A stretch of 29,173 nt of DNA from positions 1 through 29,173 of IMG/VR virus record IMGVR_UViG_3300024982_000051; one strand, given 5' to 3'. Shown here one piece after another: positions 12,524 through 21,162 of this stretch (positions are counted from its first letter, which is position 1; every line of letters starts with the position of its first letter). The stretch is from a virus. The notes under the pieces are model-generated. The model saw nothing but the letters and a program-made list of their open reading frames with translations. It was not told where the DNA came from and ran no database searches. The position numbers and the translations under genes are program-made.

Positions 12524-13660
12524 TCACCGCGTATTGGAAACTTCTAAAAAAAGTTGTCCTGAGTTATAGCAGGTTAGAGCTAAAAAGGTTTTACCTGAAT
12601 AATCCCCAGTACCGTCGAACGTATCTAAATGAGTCAATGGCTTATTGTGTAGAGGGGATAAACACCCCGGCATTACTCCACGTCGCACAAATGCTGAAAA
12701 CTCATTGATATAAACTGGACTTATTAACAACCCCCCAGTAACTGGAGATGGATATGTTTCACCATTTGACCCACTCGTACTATTTGATGGTGCAAACGCG
12801 GCATCATTTGATTTCTGAATTGCTATAGATGTTCCTGTATTTGTATAACTTCGCGCTACATAATTACCTGTAAGATAAGAATTCATGCCTGACGCGCCTA
12901 CTCCTTCCGCTCCATTACCCGCAGCAAACCCCGCGATCGTTCCCGCCAAAAATGCCGTATTATAAATATCGCTGCCTGCAACATAGCTTGGGAAATCACC
13001 AAAAAAACTAATGTTTGCAGCCGTAACAGTCCCGGTGTAATCAACCCAAAAATAAAAATCTTTTTCAGTGGCAACAACAATCCAGGCTCGATTAGTCGCA
13101 CCATTTGACTTAGATAGATACAAGCCACCGGCTACTTGTGCAGCGGTCGGGAAGGCATTACCTGAAGTATCACTAATGCTTGACATGGTTTCATAGCCAA
13201 ATCCCCGTGCCGCTGTCGTGCCGGTATCGTCCACATACAAATAAAAGCCATTGCTACCTGTGCCCTGTTTATAAGCCGCAAGATTGGTTCCGCTGTATGG
13301 CTTTGTCCATCCTGACCCTGCCTTGGCTGCTGCTGGTAATCCCGTTGCAGGAGTTGCCGGTGTACCCGATACGGCATAGGTGAATGCTGTTGTGCTGATT
13401 ACGGTAATAGCAAATTCGCCGTTATATTCAGTCTGCGTGCAGCCTGAAATCGTGATCATATTGCCTTTATCAGCTAATCCATGAGCCGCTGATAGGGTTA
13501 CGGTTACTGTTGAGCCACTTCGTGTAATGCTGGACACCGTGCCCAGGCTATAACCATTTTTCAAAACAGCATCCAACACAGCAATCAAATTTCCAGCCGT
13601 ATTATTCAGCGTTAATGCAGAAGCCCCTGAATCTGTAGATCGATAAGTGCGGACTGTCAT
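12524..13660 (-). CDS. Tail/receptor-region structural protein, 378 aa
   Basis: The product (MTVRTYRSTDSGASALTLNN...) is Ser/Thr/Gly-rich and beta-rich with almost no charged clusters, typical of virion surface proteins. Residues about 60-110 (SSITRSGSTVTVTLSAAHGL, then TISGCTQTEYNGEFAITVIS) resemble Ig-like phage structural modules. It lies between the tape measure and the tail-tip proteins, 3 bp from the upstream gene. A tail-side or receptor-contact role is inferred from place and composition. Confidence 0.65.
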   Translation of the reverse strand: MTVRTYRSTDSGASALTLNNTAGNLIAVLDAVLKNGYSLGTVSSITRSGSTVTVTLSAAHGLADKGNMITISGCTQTEYNGEFAITVISTTAFTYAVSGTPATPATGLPAAAKAGSGWTKPYSGTNLAAYKQGTGSNGFYLYVDDTGTTAARGFGYETMSSISDTSGNAFPTAAQVAGGLYLSKSNGATNRAWIVVATEKDFYFWVDYTGTVTAANISFFGDFPSYVAGSDIYNTAFLAGTIAGFAAGNGAEGVGASGMNSYLTGNYVARSYTNTGTSIAIQKSNDAAFAPSNSTSGSNGETYPSPVTGGLLISPVYINEFSAFVRRGVMPGCLSPLHNKPLTHLDTFDGTGDYSGKTFLALTCYNSGQLFLEVSNTR

Positions 13661-13662
13661 AT

Positions 13663-14127
13663 TTACACCGTTTTAAACCAGCCGTTCGTGGGCGCATAAA
13701 CTATAAAATCTGATGCGGTACTGGAAACGGTTGCACTTCCGCTGGTCGTATCCAGATCAACATAAAATAACAGTTTACCGGTCGAACTATTATAGGTATT
13801 AGCCGTTGCTGGTTGAATGGCGATTAGGTATTTTGCCGTAATCGTCACCGCTGAACCAAAATTGGCATCCGCTGAATCATAATAAGTGGTCCCCGCGGTA
13901 GTCGTATTATCAATTGCCAAACCAGTAGCGGCAATAGGCGCACCATCGCCCGCCGTGATGACATTGGTTAGATCGGCTGTGGTACTGTGTGTAGCCGACG
14001 GGGTGTAGCCTGAGCCTGCCAGCACAAAAAGCATGTTGCCCGCGGTGGCATCATCCCATTGGCGATTAGCGTCAGCAATAATGGTTTTTTCAAGACTGTT
14101 ATATTTGGTAACTGTTCCGACGGTCAT
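13663..14127 (-). CDS. Small tail protein, 154 aa
   Basis: This is a beta-rich, Ala/Thr-rich protein without cysteine or membrane segments (MTVGTVTKYNSLEKTIIADA...). Its composition is like that of the adjacent 378-aa protein, and both begin MTV. This suggests related virion components, such as distal tail or decoration subunits. No specific family is recognised. It follows the 116-aa gene by 7 bp in the late operon. Confidence 0.6.
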   Translation of the reverse strand: MTVGTVTKYNSLEKTIIADANRQWDDATAGNMLFVLAGSGYTPSATHSTTADLTNVITAGDGAPIAATGLAIDNTTTAGTTYYDSADANFGSAVTITAKYLIAIQPATANTYNSSTGKLLFYVDLDTTSGSATVSSTASDFIVYAPTNGWFKTV

Positions 14128-14134
14128 ATTGCAC

Positions 14135-14485
14135 CTAATTAAGTTGTGATTTAACTAAAAAACTGATTTTAAAACCTTGCGATTCATCCACGCGTTCGAC
14201 AACGCCCAGGAAGCAGCCGGTTTTGCAGGATAAAACAACAAGGCTGTGTTGCTGCAAGGTTGCCAGAATGGCGGAACGATCCGCTAAACTAAGATTGCTG
14301 ACGCTGATTGAAAAAGTAGCATCGCTGGCACTGTAACCGTTATCAATGATCAGAGCGCCACCGTCCAGCGTTGCGGACCGTGAAACCCGCCTGGACAATA
14401 AAGTGAAATCGCTTTTGTCCAGATCGGCCTTAAGTAAATAATTACCGAAATAATCAAATAAATAGCTGCATAAACTAATCATCAT
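14135..14485 (-). CDS. Minor tail protein, 116 aa
   Basis: It directly follows the tape measure, overlapping by 4 bases (ATGA). This is the position of lambda gpM-like minor tail proteins. The sequence (MMISLCSYLFDYFGNYLLKA; SVSNLSLADRSAILATLQQH; CKTGCFLGVVERVDESQGFK) has a compact mixed character. The last segment resembles the 'g.f.g.i......g....i.f.vks' end of tail proteins. The family is uncertain; the role is assigned by synteny. Confidence 0.6.
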   Translation of the reverse strand: MMISLCSYLFDYFGNYLLKADLDKSDFTLLSRRVSRSATLDGGALIIDNGYSASDATFSISVSNLSLADRSAILATLQQHSLVVLSCKTGCFLGVVERVDESQGFKISFLVKSQLN

Positions 14486-17259
14486 AAGCCCATTAACAAA
14501 GACAACCCCTGCTCGGTTGCCTTGATTTGTGTGTATTTAAGGATTTTATCAAAAACCAGCTCCAGTTCCGGGGCAAGCGTACCAGCATCGATGCTAATCA
14601 GAGGCTCCCCGGATGAAAGCCTAAATGTTTGCGCTCGCATTTTTTCTATAATTGCATTATTCAAGTCAATTTGTGTTTGCAATTCTCTATCCAATCTGTT
14701 TTCCATCCTATTGGCAGCGTCTTTTATATCGGATTTGTCAAACGAGCTTGTTGATTGCGAAAATGTTCCCCATAGGCTGGAAACTTCCGGGGCCAGTGTA
14801 GCAACTACGTCAGAGATGGTTTGATAGGCTGATGTTATTCGGGCTGTATCTGCTTCAATATCGGCTACCTTTAAATCCACCATTGCCCGCACAGAGACTT
14901 CAAAGTTTTCATTCGATAGCTTGGTCATCGCTACCGTGAAATCATCGGCTTGTTTTTGCGTTTCCAGCATTACATCCTGAACTGTTTTCCATTCTTTGGA
15001 ACCCACTTTAGCTGCTGCCGCGCTATTTTTAGTTGATTCTGCAAGTTTGTCGGATGATTCAGCGGCGGTTTTCTGGCTGCTGTGGACTTGGTACAGACCA
15101 TCAGAAAAGCTGATTGATGTTTTATTTCCTTTATCAAACTCTGCCCACATTGCTGTTTCGGCTTCTTCCAGTGTTGCAAATTTAGCAACCACATCACTTG
15201 CGCTTTCCCCGACAACTCCAAGACCGGCGGCAACATCATTAACCATTTTGGCAAAATCAAAACCGCCTTTAGACGCAGCTGCTACTTCAGCATCATAATC
15301 ACGCACACCGGAACCCGCTGCTTCATATGCGCCTGTAGCTTCATTGAATACCAGCTTACCCTCATCAACCGCCCTGTTTAAATCGGTCATGCTGGAGACT
15401 GCTACGCCGGTTTTCTCGCTGATTTCCTGAAGTCGGTCTTTAATTGCCGCTTGAGTTTCAACCAGATGACCTGATGAATCTGCAACAGTCGCTTGACGGT
15501 CTTTGTAATCGTCCCAAGCCGATATATTGGTCGCTAGGCTAACCCCTATTGCCGTCAAAGATGCCACGACAACACCAAACGGCCCTAATACGCCAACGAC
15601 AGCGGTTGAAGCCGTACTGATAGCTCCGCTTAAAGCAATAAAAGTTTGTGCGGTCTGTATCCCAGCGATAGCTTGCAAAGCACCGCCTATAGTTTCCAAT
15701 GCCCCCGCGCCGCTGGTTAGCGTACTTTTCAGCGTTTCAAAAACTTGCGAAATGCCTAGTAAAGTTCCGGCTGTTCTCCTGCTGCTATCGTCCAAACCGT
15801 TAAAGGCGTCTATCCCTTCTAAAAAGCTTTGTAAAACTGGACCCCATACATCTACAATTCCAGACACAACGCGGGTCAACGATTCGAAAGAATCAACAAC
15901 AAATTGAATGGCATTAGCCAGACCTTCAGGCGTGGATAGATCAACGCCGCTGAATATATCACCTAACTCAAAGCCTAAATCCTGCAAAGCTGAAATCAGG
16001 CCGCTAAAATCAACCTGTGATAATGCCTCGGGCAAATTTTGTCCAATCTGGCGCAATAATGCGGCTATATCATCACCAAAGCCGTTAAAAGCGGTAAAGA
16101 CAGGCTCAAATGCGCCTTTATCAATAGACAATGAAAAACCCTGCATCACTGATTTTAAGCCGTCAAGAATTCCCGCCCAACTATCTTGTAACGGTTCCCC
16201 GACTTTTTGCAGTAAAACTTGTGTGCTATTGGCCAACTGCTGCGAAGAGTCGGCAACGCCACCGACCATATTGGTATAGTTTCGATTAAAATCCTGCACA
16301 CTGGTAGACATGGCCGATAACGTGCCATCAAATTTACCAGCGCTATCATTAGCCAGAATTAAGGCACCTTTAGCCGCTTCAGAACTGCTGAATAAGCCAT
16401 ACATTTTATCAGCACTGCCACCCGTGGCTTCTTTCAGCTTATCCATAACAGCAGGCAAGCCATTAGTCGTGACAGACAAACCGCCCAGGGCTTTAGCCAA
16501 ATCATCAGATGGGCTTAATAGCTCTTTGATCACTGCATTTAACAGCGTCATGGATTGATCGGCACCAACGCCCGCGCCGGTAATTGCGGCAATGGCCGCT
16601 CCCACAGTTTCAATCGGGATATTGGCAGCAGCTGCAGTCGATGACACCTTGCCTAGATTATCAGCAAGCGCTGTCATCGTGATATCGCCGTTTTGCACGG
16701 TCGTAAACATAGCAGCCATCACCCGCTCGGCATTGGCGGTATTGGTAGCACTATCGCTGGATACCAGACCATAAGCGTTCATGGTGCGAGTTAACAACGC
16801 TGTCGATGCTTCCAGCCCGGTAGCGCCTACCTGACTGCCTTGCTCGGCAACTGTCAGTATGTCCAGCGCTTTGGATGTACTGCCTAAGTTTGAAGTGGCG
16901 ATATAAATCGCCTGATTAATTTGATCGAAATTACTGACTGAATTAACGGCAAAATCCTGTATGGACGCTTTCAGCTTGTCTACATCGGCAGGCGTAGCGT
17001 TTACCAGCGAGCCAATTTCCTCAACCTTTTCACCAAACCGCGAGGCTTCATTGACTGCAACGGTTAAAAAAGCAGCTCCTAAAGCAATAACCGCACCCTC
17101 GGCAACCAGCGCTTTTTTAGCAAGATCAGCAAGCGGCTCAGTAACGCCAGAAACCTTGTTAATCGTGGTGTCAAGCCCACTGGCAACACTCGATAACCCG
17201 CCGCCTGTGTTATCGATAGCGCCAAATATAATCTCTACGGTACGTTGCAAATCAGCCAT
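14482..17259 (-). CDS. Tail tape measure protein (TP901-type)
   Basis: This 925-residue protein sets tail length. The start (LQRTVEIIFGAIDNTGGGLS) and the following block with KLKASIQDFAVNSVSNFDQI, QIN and TGLEASTALLTRTMNAYGL are typical of the TP901 phage tail tape measure core. Hydrophobic Gly/Ala-rich segments (ALVAEGAVIALGAAFLTVAV, then GAISTASTAVVGVLGPFGVV near 550) are likely to insert in the membrane during DNA ejection. The remainder is helical. Using the usual 1.5 angstrom per residue, the tail would be near 140 nm, a long siphovirus tail. Its ATG follows the stop of the small exported protein directly. Confidence 0.9.
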   Translation of the reverse strand: MADLQRTVEIIFGAIDNTGGGLSSVASGLDTTINKVSGVTEPLADLAKKALVAEGAVIALGAAFLTVAVNEASRFGEKVEEIGSLVNATPADVDKLKASIQDFAVNSVSNFDQINQAIYIATSNLGSTSKALDILTVAEQGSQVGATGLEASTALLTRTMNAYGLVSSDSATNTANAERVMAAMFTTVQNGDITMTALADNLGKVSSTAAAANIPIETVGAAIAAITGAGVGADQSMTLLNAVIKELLSPSDDLAKALGGLSVTTNGLPAVMDKLKEATGGSADKMYGLFSSSEAAKGALILANDSAGKFDGTLSAMSTSVQDFNRNYTNMVGGVADSSQQLANSTQVLLQKVGEPLQDSWAGILDGLKSVMQGFSLSIDKGAFEPVFTAFNGFGDDIAALLRQIGQNLPEALSQVDFSGLISALQDLGFELGDIFSGVDLSTPEGLANAIQFVVDSFESLTRVVSGIVDVWGPVLQSFLEGIDAFNGLDDSSRRTAGTLLGISQVFETLKSTLTSGAGALETIGGALQAIAGIQTAQTFIALSGAISTASTAVVGVLGPFGVVVASLTAIGVSLATNISAWDDYKDRQATVADSSGHLVETQAAIKDRLQEISEKTGVAVSSMTDLNRAVDEGKLVFNEATGAYEAAGSGVRDYDAEVAAASKGGFDFAKMVNDVAAGLGVVGESASDVVAKFATLEEAETAMWAEFDKGNKTSISFSDGLYQVHSSQKTAAESSDKLAESTKNSAAAAKVGSKEWKTVQDVMLETQKQADDFTVAMTKLSNENFEVSVRAMVDLKVADIEADTARITSAYQTISDVVATLAPEVSSLWGTFSQSTSSFDKSDIKDAANRMENRLDRELQTQIDLNNAIIEKMRAQTFRLSSGEPLISIDAGTLAPELELVFDKILKYTQIKATEQGLSLLMGL

Positions 17260-17475
17260 TTACTTGCTCTTATGGAATAGTTGATGGTTAACCGGTAAAC
17301 AGATTGCTTTTAAATTGTGATTCACACTCAAATCCATTAATTCATTGACTACCTTATTGCATTTTTCTTCAGTGCTGCTAATCGAAAATCCTTTTACTGG
17401 CTTAATAATGGATACTTCAATTTGATTATTCTGAACGGTAACATTTAATAAAATGAGTATCCAAATAAGTTTCAT
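17260..17475 (-). CDS. Small exported protein before the tape measure, 71 aa
   Basis: The start MKLIWILILLNVTVQNNQIE looks like a short membrane or signal segment. The rest (FSISSTEEKCNKVVNELMDL and AICLPV) fits small exported phage proteins of the form '...f.t.e.C........vka.CvP.'. Two cysteines could form one disulfide in the periplasm. The TAA stop is followed immediately by the ATG of the tape measure gene, so the pair is coupled. Its function is not known. Confidence 0.6.
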   Translation of the reverse strand: MKLIWILILLNVTVQNNQIEVSIIKPVKGFSISSTEEKCNKVVNELMDLSVNHNLKAICLPVNHQLFHKSK

Positions 17476-17508
17476 CTATGAATTATTTATAAGTTGGTTG
17501 GCTTTTTA

Positions 17509-17640
17509 TTAGCGGTTATTTTTATCTTTGTAATAAAACTCCCAAAGCAACACTTCAGTTTATCTCAATTCGCCACATGGGAACAATGAATGGCAAACCT
17601 CATAAAGCAGTTTTCCGCATAAATTACAAAAGTCTGCATT
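17509..17640 (-). pseudogene. Decayed duplicate of the tail-chaperone frameshift extension
   Basis: Read on the minus strand this stretch gives FCNLCGKLLYEVCHSLFPCG, ELR, a stop, then TEVLLWEFYYKDKNNR. It aligns without gaps to the intact extension at 18528-18659 (LCDLRGKLLYEVNPSLFPAG, ELSETEVMLWELYYKDKNNH), at a constant offset of 1019 bases. An in-frame TAA and the missing slippery site show it is non-functional. The two copies bracket the exported moron. Confidence 0.75.
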
Positions 17641-17665
17641 AGTGTCCTACTTTATAAACATTGAT

Positions 17666-18478
17666 TTAATTAAACCAATAGGTGTAAGTCGAACTCCAAC
17701 TATAGTCAACCCAATTCCATGCCTGACTTTCAACACCCCTGGCCGTAAGTAGGGCAATATCGTCTTTAGCAGATTGATCAGTAACTGTAGCAGCAGTACG
17801 AACCATCACCCACTGAAAACTACTATCATGAGTAAACTTTCGTAAACCAATTTTCTGAGTATTAGAATAGTAAACAACACCATTAGTTAGATGCGAAATC
17901 CCATTAATTTGATCCCAATAATTGCAGTCAGGTACATAGTAATTATCACAGCGCACACTAAATATATCTTGATCTGCCCAAAGCCTAGTAACAGTGTAAT
18001 CTGGACTGTACATTGCCTTAATTGTATCTATTGACGTTTGGTTTGGGGGGGGAACATATCCACAATCACCGCCAGTAACATCAGATGCTAAGTAACTGTT
18101 AGGTTGCCATAATGGAACAGTTAGACCAATATGTCGTTTAACAATCGTACTGTGTCCATCTGGGCACATGGACTTAAACTTGAACAAGTAATTACTGATA
18201 TAGGAGTAACCGATTTTGGTCTTGTTACTATGGAAATACCAGTTTTTAACAATACCTGTAGAACTCTGAATTACCTGAACAAATACCAGATGTTCAATAT
18301 CGTTATAGAAGTGGGTTACAACAGTTTTATCAGCACCACCGTAAAGCCCACGTAGGTAAGTTTGCAGATCTGTGTCAGTCTGATTTGTTGGGGTAATTTC
18401 CCATGCAGATGCTGTAAATGTGAATAGAAGTATTGCAACAGCGAACATTCTCGAGCTTATTTTGATAATAGTCTTCAT
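17666..18478 (-). CDS. Exported moron protein of the tail operon, 270 aa
   Basis: The product starts with a signal peptide (MKTIIKISSRMFAVAILLFT, cleavage probable after TASA). The mature part is Trp/Tyr-rich with about six cysteines (SMCPDGH, GGDCGYVPP, SVRCDNYYVPDCNYW). A secreted, disulfide-bonded periplasmic or surface protein is likely. No family is recognised. It carries a candidate promoter of its own upstream and interrupts the usual chaperone - tape measure order. It is flanked by two copies of the chaperone extension. These are all signs of a moron. I prefer the ATG at 18478; a TTG 6 codons earlier is possible. Confidence 0.65.
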   Translation of the reverse strand: MKTIIKISSRMFAVAILLFTFTASAWEITPTNQTDTDLQTYLRGLYGGADKTVVTHFYNDIEHLVFVQVIQSSTGIVKNWYFHSNKTKIGYSYISNYLFKFKSMCPDGHSTIVKRHIGLTVPLWQPNSYLASDVTGGDCGYVPPPNQTSIDTIKAMYSPDYTVTRLWADQDIFSVRCDNYYVPDCNYWDQINGISHLTNGVVYYSNTQKIGLRKFTHDSSFQWVMVRTAATVTDQSAKDDIALLTARGVESQAWNWVDYSWSSTYTYWFN

Positions 18479-18497
18479 AAAATACTTTTTTGTCAAT

Positions 18498-18527
18498 ATT
18501 ATGTGTGCGTATGATATACACTCACAA
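18498..18527 (-). promoter_or_regulatory. Candidate promoter of the moron
   Basis: On the minus strand TTGTGA (18522-18527) is followed after 18 bp by CATAAT (18498-18503), a five-of-six match to the -10 consensus. An imperfect inverted repeat, GTGTAT...ATACGCAC, fills the spacer and could bind a regulator. It starts right after the stop codon of the frameshift extension, as expected of an independently expressed moron. Confidence 0.4.
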
Positions 18528-19117
18528 TTAATGGTTGTTCTTGTCTTTGTAATAAAGCTCCCACAGCATTACCTCTGTTTCGCTAAGTTCACCCGCCGGA
18601 AATAACGACGGGTTAACTTCATAAAGCAATTTTCCACGCAAATCACAAAGCACCATGCGGCTGCGGAACGAATCATCACTCCACAGCCTGGCTACTTTTT
18701 TAAATCGGCTCCAAGGCCGGTTAGTTCGATGATTTTGTTGGTTAGCTGGTAAAACTCAATCGGGTAGTTTTCAGCCAGTTTAACGGCTATCGGCTTGTCG
18801 ATAACCGGATCAACTGAAGCAATCACCAATTGTTCTAGCCGCTTGGCCAGTTCAACCGACACATCGTCGCCAATGCCCAATGACGCGCGGATTTCGTCAA
18901 TCTGTGCGTTTTGATTGGCTAAGGCTTTGATGATGGTATCAATGCCTTTCTGCCGTGCGGATGCTTCCATTGTTTTAGCGAGCTCATCCCCTGTCAGGTT
19001 TCGCACTCGCCAAATCCAGGCATCATCATTGTCAAAAAAAGCTTTCAGCCCTGGTACATGAACTTCATCAATCCGTGGCTGAAACTTGGCCCGCATGAAC
19101 GCTTTTTCATCAAACAT
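18528..19117 (-). CDS. Tail assembly chaperone, -1 frameshift product (gpGT-like)
   Basis: If the ribosome slips back one base at A-AAA-AAG (18695-18701), translation continues from GTA GCC AGG. It runs through 55 further codons (VARLWSDDSFRSRMVLCDLR...WELYYKDKNNH) to a TAA at 18528-18530. The extension is open over its whole length. This is the lambda G/GT arrangement between the tail tube and tape measure genes: the extended form binds tube subunits and recruits them to the tape measure. A GGAG element lies a few bases upstream of the slippery site, similar to dnaX. The moron now separates this gene from the tape measure. Confidence 0.8.
18692..19117 (-). CDS. Tail assembly chaperone, short form (gpG-like)
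   Basis: The unshifted product has 141 residues (MFDEKAFMRAKFQPRIDEVH...), with a helical, charged body. It ends LTGLGADLKK directly at the slippery sequence. Its start overlaps the stop codon of the tail tube gene by one base. Size and position match the gpG-like chaperones that coat the tape measure during assembly. Recognition rests on synteny and the frameshift signal rather than on sequence motifs. Confidence 0.8.
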   Translation of the reverse strand: MFDEKAFMRAKFQPRIDEVHVPGLKAFFDNDDAWIWRVRNLTGDELAKTMEASARQKGIDTIIKALANQNAQIDEIRASLGIGDDVSVELAKRLEQLVIASVDPVIDKPIAVKLAENYPIEFYQLTNKIIELTGLGADLKK

Positions 19118-20100
19118 TAGCTGTTCCGGTTAACGCTGGCCGCTGCTGCTGAAATAGTGACATTTACCTTTGGGTGTTCAGCTGCTCCAAAGGTACGGCT
19201 AACGCCGATCTTGCCTTGAGTCAGCACATAGGGCGCTTTGTTGGCATCCTGATAGTATCTTATCCAGCGCGTGTCATTGGCTGCTGAAAGAATAGGATCG
19301 GTAATGCCATCTTTCAGAATCGCGGTGAATGAACCCTGACCGAGTGATTTTGAAGAACTGCCAACCACGCCGCCATAAACAACCGCTGAAGAGACTGAGT
19401 GAGTGGTCTCAGCCGGCACAAAATCATTAGCAAAAGCTTGTTTGCTAAAGATTGGCTCGGAGTATGATGCATAAACACCTTTAGGCAATACCCCGGTATG
19501 AATCAACGGCAAGGCTGCATCAAAAACAACATTACCATTAGCGTTATCAGTATCGAAAATAGGGTAATCATAACGCTCCAGGTGTGTACCGACCGCCTGA
19601 AATATCTGGTCTGCTGTAATCGGTGCAGCGGTATTGGAAATAACGCGAACCTGTGCTATTTCAATGCTGCCAACCGGGATTAAAGGCGGTCCGCCTGCTG
19701 CTGCGCGGGTTTCGGAAAACGCGGTTGTTGTCCCATCTGTTCCGGCGACAACAGCAATAGCGCCTGCTGAGGTGATAGTGATTGAACAAACCTTGGAAAC
19801 TGCAGTTGCCGGTCGGGTAATGGTTTTGTCGGTGCCTGCCGTTACTGCCGTTTTCACCCCGGCCAGATAACAGCTAAGCGCTGCCACATCTACGCCGTTA
19901 TTGATTGCCGATGCGGAAATTGTGACTTCACCACCAGTTATCACGCCATTGGGGCGCACATCAGGAGAATGTCCGGCTGAATCCGAGAAAATATCGGCTG
20001 AAGAAGTGAATACTTTGTGATCGCCTGAGTCGGTTAAGGCCGACATGGCAAAAGGCGTAACTCCGGATTCGTATTGTATTAAACTGTTTTCGTTGCTCAT
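19117..20100 (-). CDS. Major tail tube protein, 327 aa
   Basis: This Thr/Ala/Gly-rich, beta-rich protein (MSNENSLIQYESGVTPFAMS...) directly precedes the frameshifting chaperone, the place of lambda gpV-like tube proteins. The middle (AVSKVCSITITSAGAIAVVA) and the end (PKVNVTISAAAAS) have the alternating strands of tube subunits. The length is above that of a minimal tube subunit (about 150-250 residues), so an additional surface domain is likely. A 44-bp gap without features separates it from the terminator-like gene upstream. Confidence 0.65.
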   Translation of the reverse strand: MSNENSLIQYESGVTPFAMSALTDSGDHKVFTSSADIFSDSAGHSPDVRPNGVITGGEVTISASAINNGVDVAALSCYLAGVKTAVTAGTDKTITRPATAVSKVCSITITSAGAIAVVAGTDGTTTAFSETRAAAGGPPLIPVGSIEIAQVRVISNTAAPITADQIFQAVGTHLERYDYPIFDTDNANGNVVFDAALPLIHTGVLPKGVYASYSEPIFSKQAFANDFVPAETTHSVSSAVVYGGVVGSSSKSLGQGSFTAILKDGITDPILSAANDTRWIRYYQDANKAPYVLTQGKIGVSRTFGAAEHPKVNVTISAAAASVNRNS

Positions 20101-20144
20101 GGCGGCCTCGTAGTTGGGTTAATTGTTAATATTTTTGCTGATTA

Positions 20145-20585
20145 TCAGCTTGGCATCGTGTAAGGATCGCCGGGAATAATGTTATAGGTAATGGTGAAAA
20201 TTACCGTTAGCGTGGTGTAGTTGCCGCCATCTTGCGGGTAACTGGGTGTAGCGGATGACAAAACAATAGTGTCCACCACGCCGCCAAATGTCCGGTCCGT
20301 TGCCGTGCCTAAAAACGTGGTGATGACCGTGCCCAGCAAGGCATTTGCCGAAATGCTAGGGTTGGTAGCGCCATGTTTCCAGATGCACTCAACCGCAAGC
20401 GGGAAGGTTATCTTTTGTTCTCCGAAATACGGGGCGTGGGCTTGTTCTTCACCGTCCCAGATCGACACAAACTTGGCTTCACTTTCGCCAATAGACCGCT
20501 GTGCACGTAATACCGGCAAGGTGGATAAAGCCGCTGCACGCGTTGTAAAAGCGGCAATAACGCGTTCGCGGATGGTATTACTCAC
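20145..20585 (-). CDS. Tail terminator-like protein (gpU-like), 146 aa
   Basis: The start MSNTIRERVIAAFTTRAAAL and the alternating strands that follow (SIWDGEEQAHAPYF; ITFPLAVECIWKHG) are the pattern of phage minor tail protein U/tail terminator families. In these, 'IR..il......l' is followed by 'r.v...d......P.i.v'. It would cap the tail tube and join it to the head. It overlaps the upstream gpZ-like gene by 8 bases and precedes the tube protein, as expected. Confidence 0.65.
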   Translation of the reverse strand: MSNTIRERVIAAFTTRAAALSTLPVLRAQRSIGESEAKFVSIWDGEEQAHAPYFGEQKITFPLAVECIWKHGATNPSISANALLGTVITTFLGTATDRTFGGVVDTIVLSSATPSYPQDGGNYTTLTVIFTITYNIIPGDPYTMPS

Positions 20586-21162
20586 TGTTCAATCCTAATA
20601 AATAAGTCACTTGATGATCCAGTTCCCGCGCTAAGCGCTCGGCTGAAGTTTGCTCGACTTCTGCGCCCAGGCCGGGCGTATTTTCATAAACTGATGCCAA
20701 ATAGGGTCCTACTAGTTCGTTAATCGGTAAGCGCTTGGTTGTTTGGCGTTCGAACAGGCCAATATAACCGTTAGGCATACGGGCAAAAAAAGCGTGTTTA
20801 AAACGTACAGTCGGGCGGGTTTTCCAAACCTTGACCGATACGCCATTTCCTGTGGCTCGTGCTTGCGAATTGGCCGCGCTTGGATTCGTGCTGAACGCGG
20901 CTAATGGTATGCGCTTGCTACGCATTCGCATCATTGCGCCAAGTTCGTAATTCGTTGCCCGTTCCTTGGTAATATTGCTTTTAATCAGCGCTGATTTAAG
21001 CGTGACTGTTTCACCAATGCGCTTTGCGGTCAGTGTCACCGCACCGTCAAGCGTGCGGTTTAACGCGGTACGTAAGGCCCGCTCTGCGCCGTTGGTAATA
21101 TTGCCCAACAAATTGCGAATATCCTGCACCTGCCGTTCATTAATCTGTATCCTGGTGGACAT
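20578..21162 (-). CDS. Minor tail protein Z-like head-tail connector, 194 aa
   Basis: The start (QINERQVQDIRNLLGNITNG, AERALRTALNRTLDGAVTLT) matches the prophage minor tail protein Z family. So does the later segment RMRSKRIPLAAFSTNPSAAN followed by VKVWKTRPTVRFKHAFFARM and GLFERQ. The family completes the tail end near the head-tail junction. Its ATG overlaps the stop of the preceding small connector, giving a coupled pair. Confidence 0.75.
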   Translation of the reverse strand: MSTRIQINERQVQDIRNLLGNITNGAERALRTALNRTLDGAVTLTAKRIGETVTLKSALIKSNITKERATNYELGAMMRMRSKRIPLAAFSTNPSAANSQARATGNGVSVKVWKTRPTVRFKHAFFARMPNGYIGLFERQTTKRLPINELVGPYLASVYENTPGLGAEVEQTSAERLARELDHQVTYLLGLNSE

